Shown here piece by piece: positions 5,182 to 5,356 of a DNA stretch of 5,356 nucleotides. Each line of letters begins with the position of its first letter. Position 1 is the stretch's first letter. Location: positions 1-5,356 of the forward strand of contig CAMLKO010000094.1 of NCBI GenBank assembly GCA_946480495.1. Direction: 5' to 3'. The position numbers and the translations under genes are program-made. The DNA is from an uncultured Caulobacteraceae bacterium (GTDB lineage Bacteria > Pseudomonadota > Alphaproteobacteria > Caulobacterales > Caulobacteraceae). The notes under the pieces were generated by a model, which did not search any database, had not been told where the DNA came from, and saw nothing but the letters and a program-made list of their open reading frames with translations.

Positions 5182-5356
5182 AACAGCAGCCGCAGCATCT
5201 CCTCGGAGATCTCGCCGCCCCGCTCCACCGCAAAGACCGGCACGCCGCCCGCCAGCACGCGCAGGCTCTCGTGCATCTCCTCCAGCGTGGTCCCGGCGCC
5301 CTCGTTCTCGTTGACCACCACCGCGCGGATGGTGACGCCCCGGCGGCGCAGCACCT
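5178..5356 (-). CDS. C-terminal fragment of an unidentified protein, 5' end beyond right edge
   Basis: The frame is open from the right edge to a TAG at 5180-5178 and gives 58 residues beginning VLRRRGVTIRAVVVNENEG. It looks like the end of an alpha/beta domain: a helix-strand unit RRRGVTIRAVVVNENEG, a helix TLEEMHESLRVLAG, a strand VPVFAVER, and a terminal helix EISEEMLRLLF. The VVVNE and PVFAVER strands would suit the last two strands of a P-loop protein of the dethiobiotin synthetase (BioD) kind, but no catalytic motif is visible, so this is only a guess. Coding is supported by the protein-like composition, the absence of stops, and the stop codon meeting the methyltransferase stop in CTAG exactly as at 2352-2355. 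Confidence 0.7.
   Translation of the reverse strand, partial: VLRRRGVTIRAVVVNENEGAGTTLEEMHESLRVLAGGVPVFAVERGGEISEEMLRLLF

Overview
The window is GC-rich, gene-dense chromosomal DNA with eight protein-coding genes and almost no intergenic space. Base composition, protein style and gene order (nitrite/sulfite-reductase-type cysI, a DUF934 gene, then an iron-sulfur-type cysH) suggest an alphaproteobacterium, most likely of the Caulobacter/Phenylobacterium kind. That placement is an inference from the sequence alone. I see no rRNA, tRNA, insertion sequence, phage gene, CRISPR array or integration site.

Region 1 (1-2355, + strand) is an assimilatory sulfate-reduction operon. It holds the C-terminal two thirds of sulfite reductase CysI (open at the left edge), a DUF934 protein of unknown function, and a CysH of the [4Fe-4S] adenylyl-sulfate-reductase type. 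The three genes overlap (17 nt, then 1 nt), and the second and third each have a good Shine-Dalgarno sequence inside the preceding gene, so they are almost certainly co-transcribed and translationally coupled. CysH makes sulfite and CysI reduces it to sulfide for cysteine synthesis.

Region 2 (2352-2837, - strand) is a small exported protein made only of a 3D (Asp-Asp-Asp, MltA-like) domain, probably a cell-wall lytic enzyme. Its stop codon overlaps that of cysH in a shared CTAG. An 88-bp divergent spacer (2838-2925) separates it from the next genes.

Region 3 (2926-5181, + strand) carries a glutathione S-transferase, a secreted zinc enzyme of the S1/P1 nuclease-phospholipase C superfamily joined to it by a TGATG overlap, and, 40 bp later, a class I SAM methyltransferase resembling animal METTL7/TMT1 thiol methyltransferases. 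A 13-bp bulged hairpin lies in the 40-bp gap and covers the methyltransferase ribosome binding site.

Region 4 (5178-5356, - strand) is the C-terminal end of a gene running off the right edge. Its stop codon again overlaps its convergent neighbour at CTAG.

I found no clear previously undescribed multi-gene system. The points most worth a second look are the DUF934 partner of the reductases, the HxxxE variation in the last zinc-ligand motif of the nuclease-like protein, the METTL7-like methyltransferase, and the hairpin that may control its translation.
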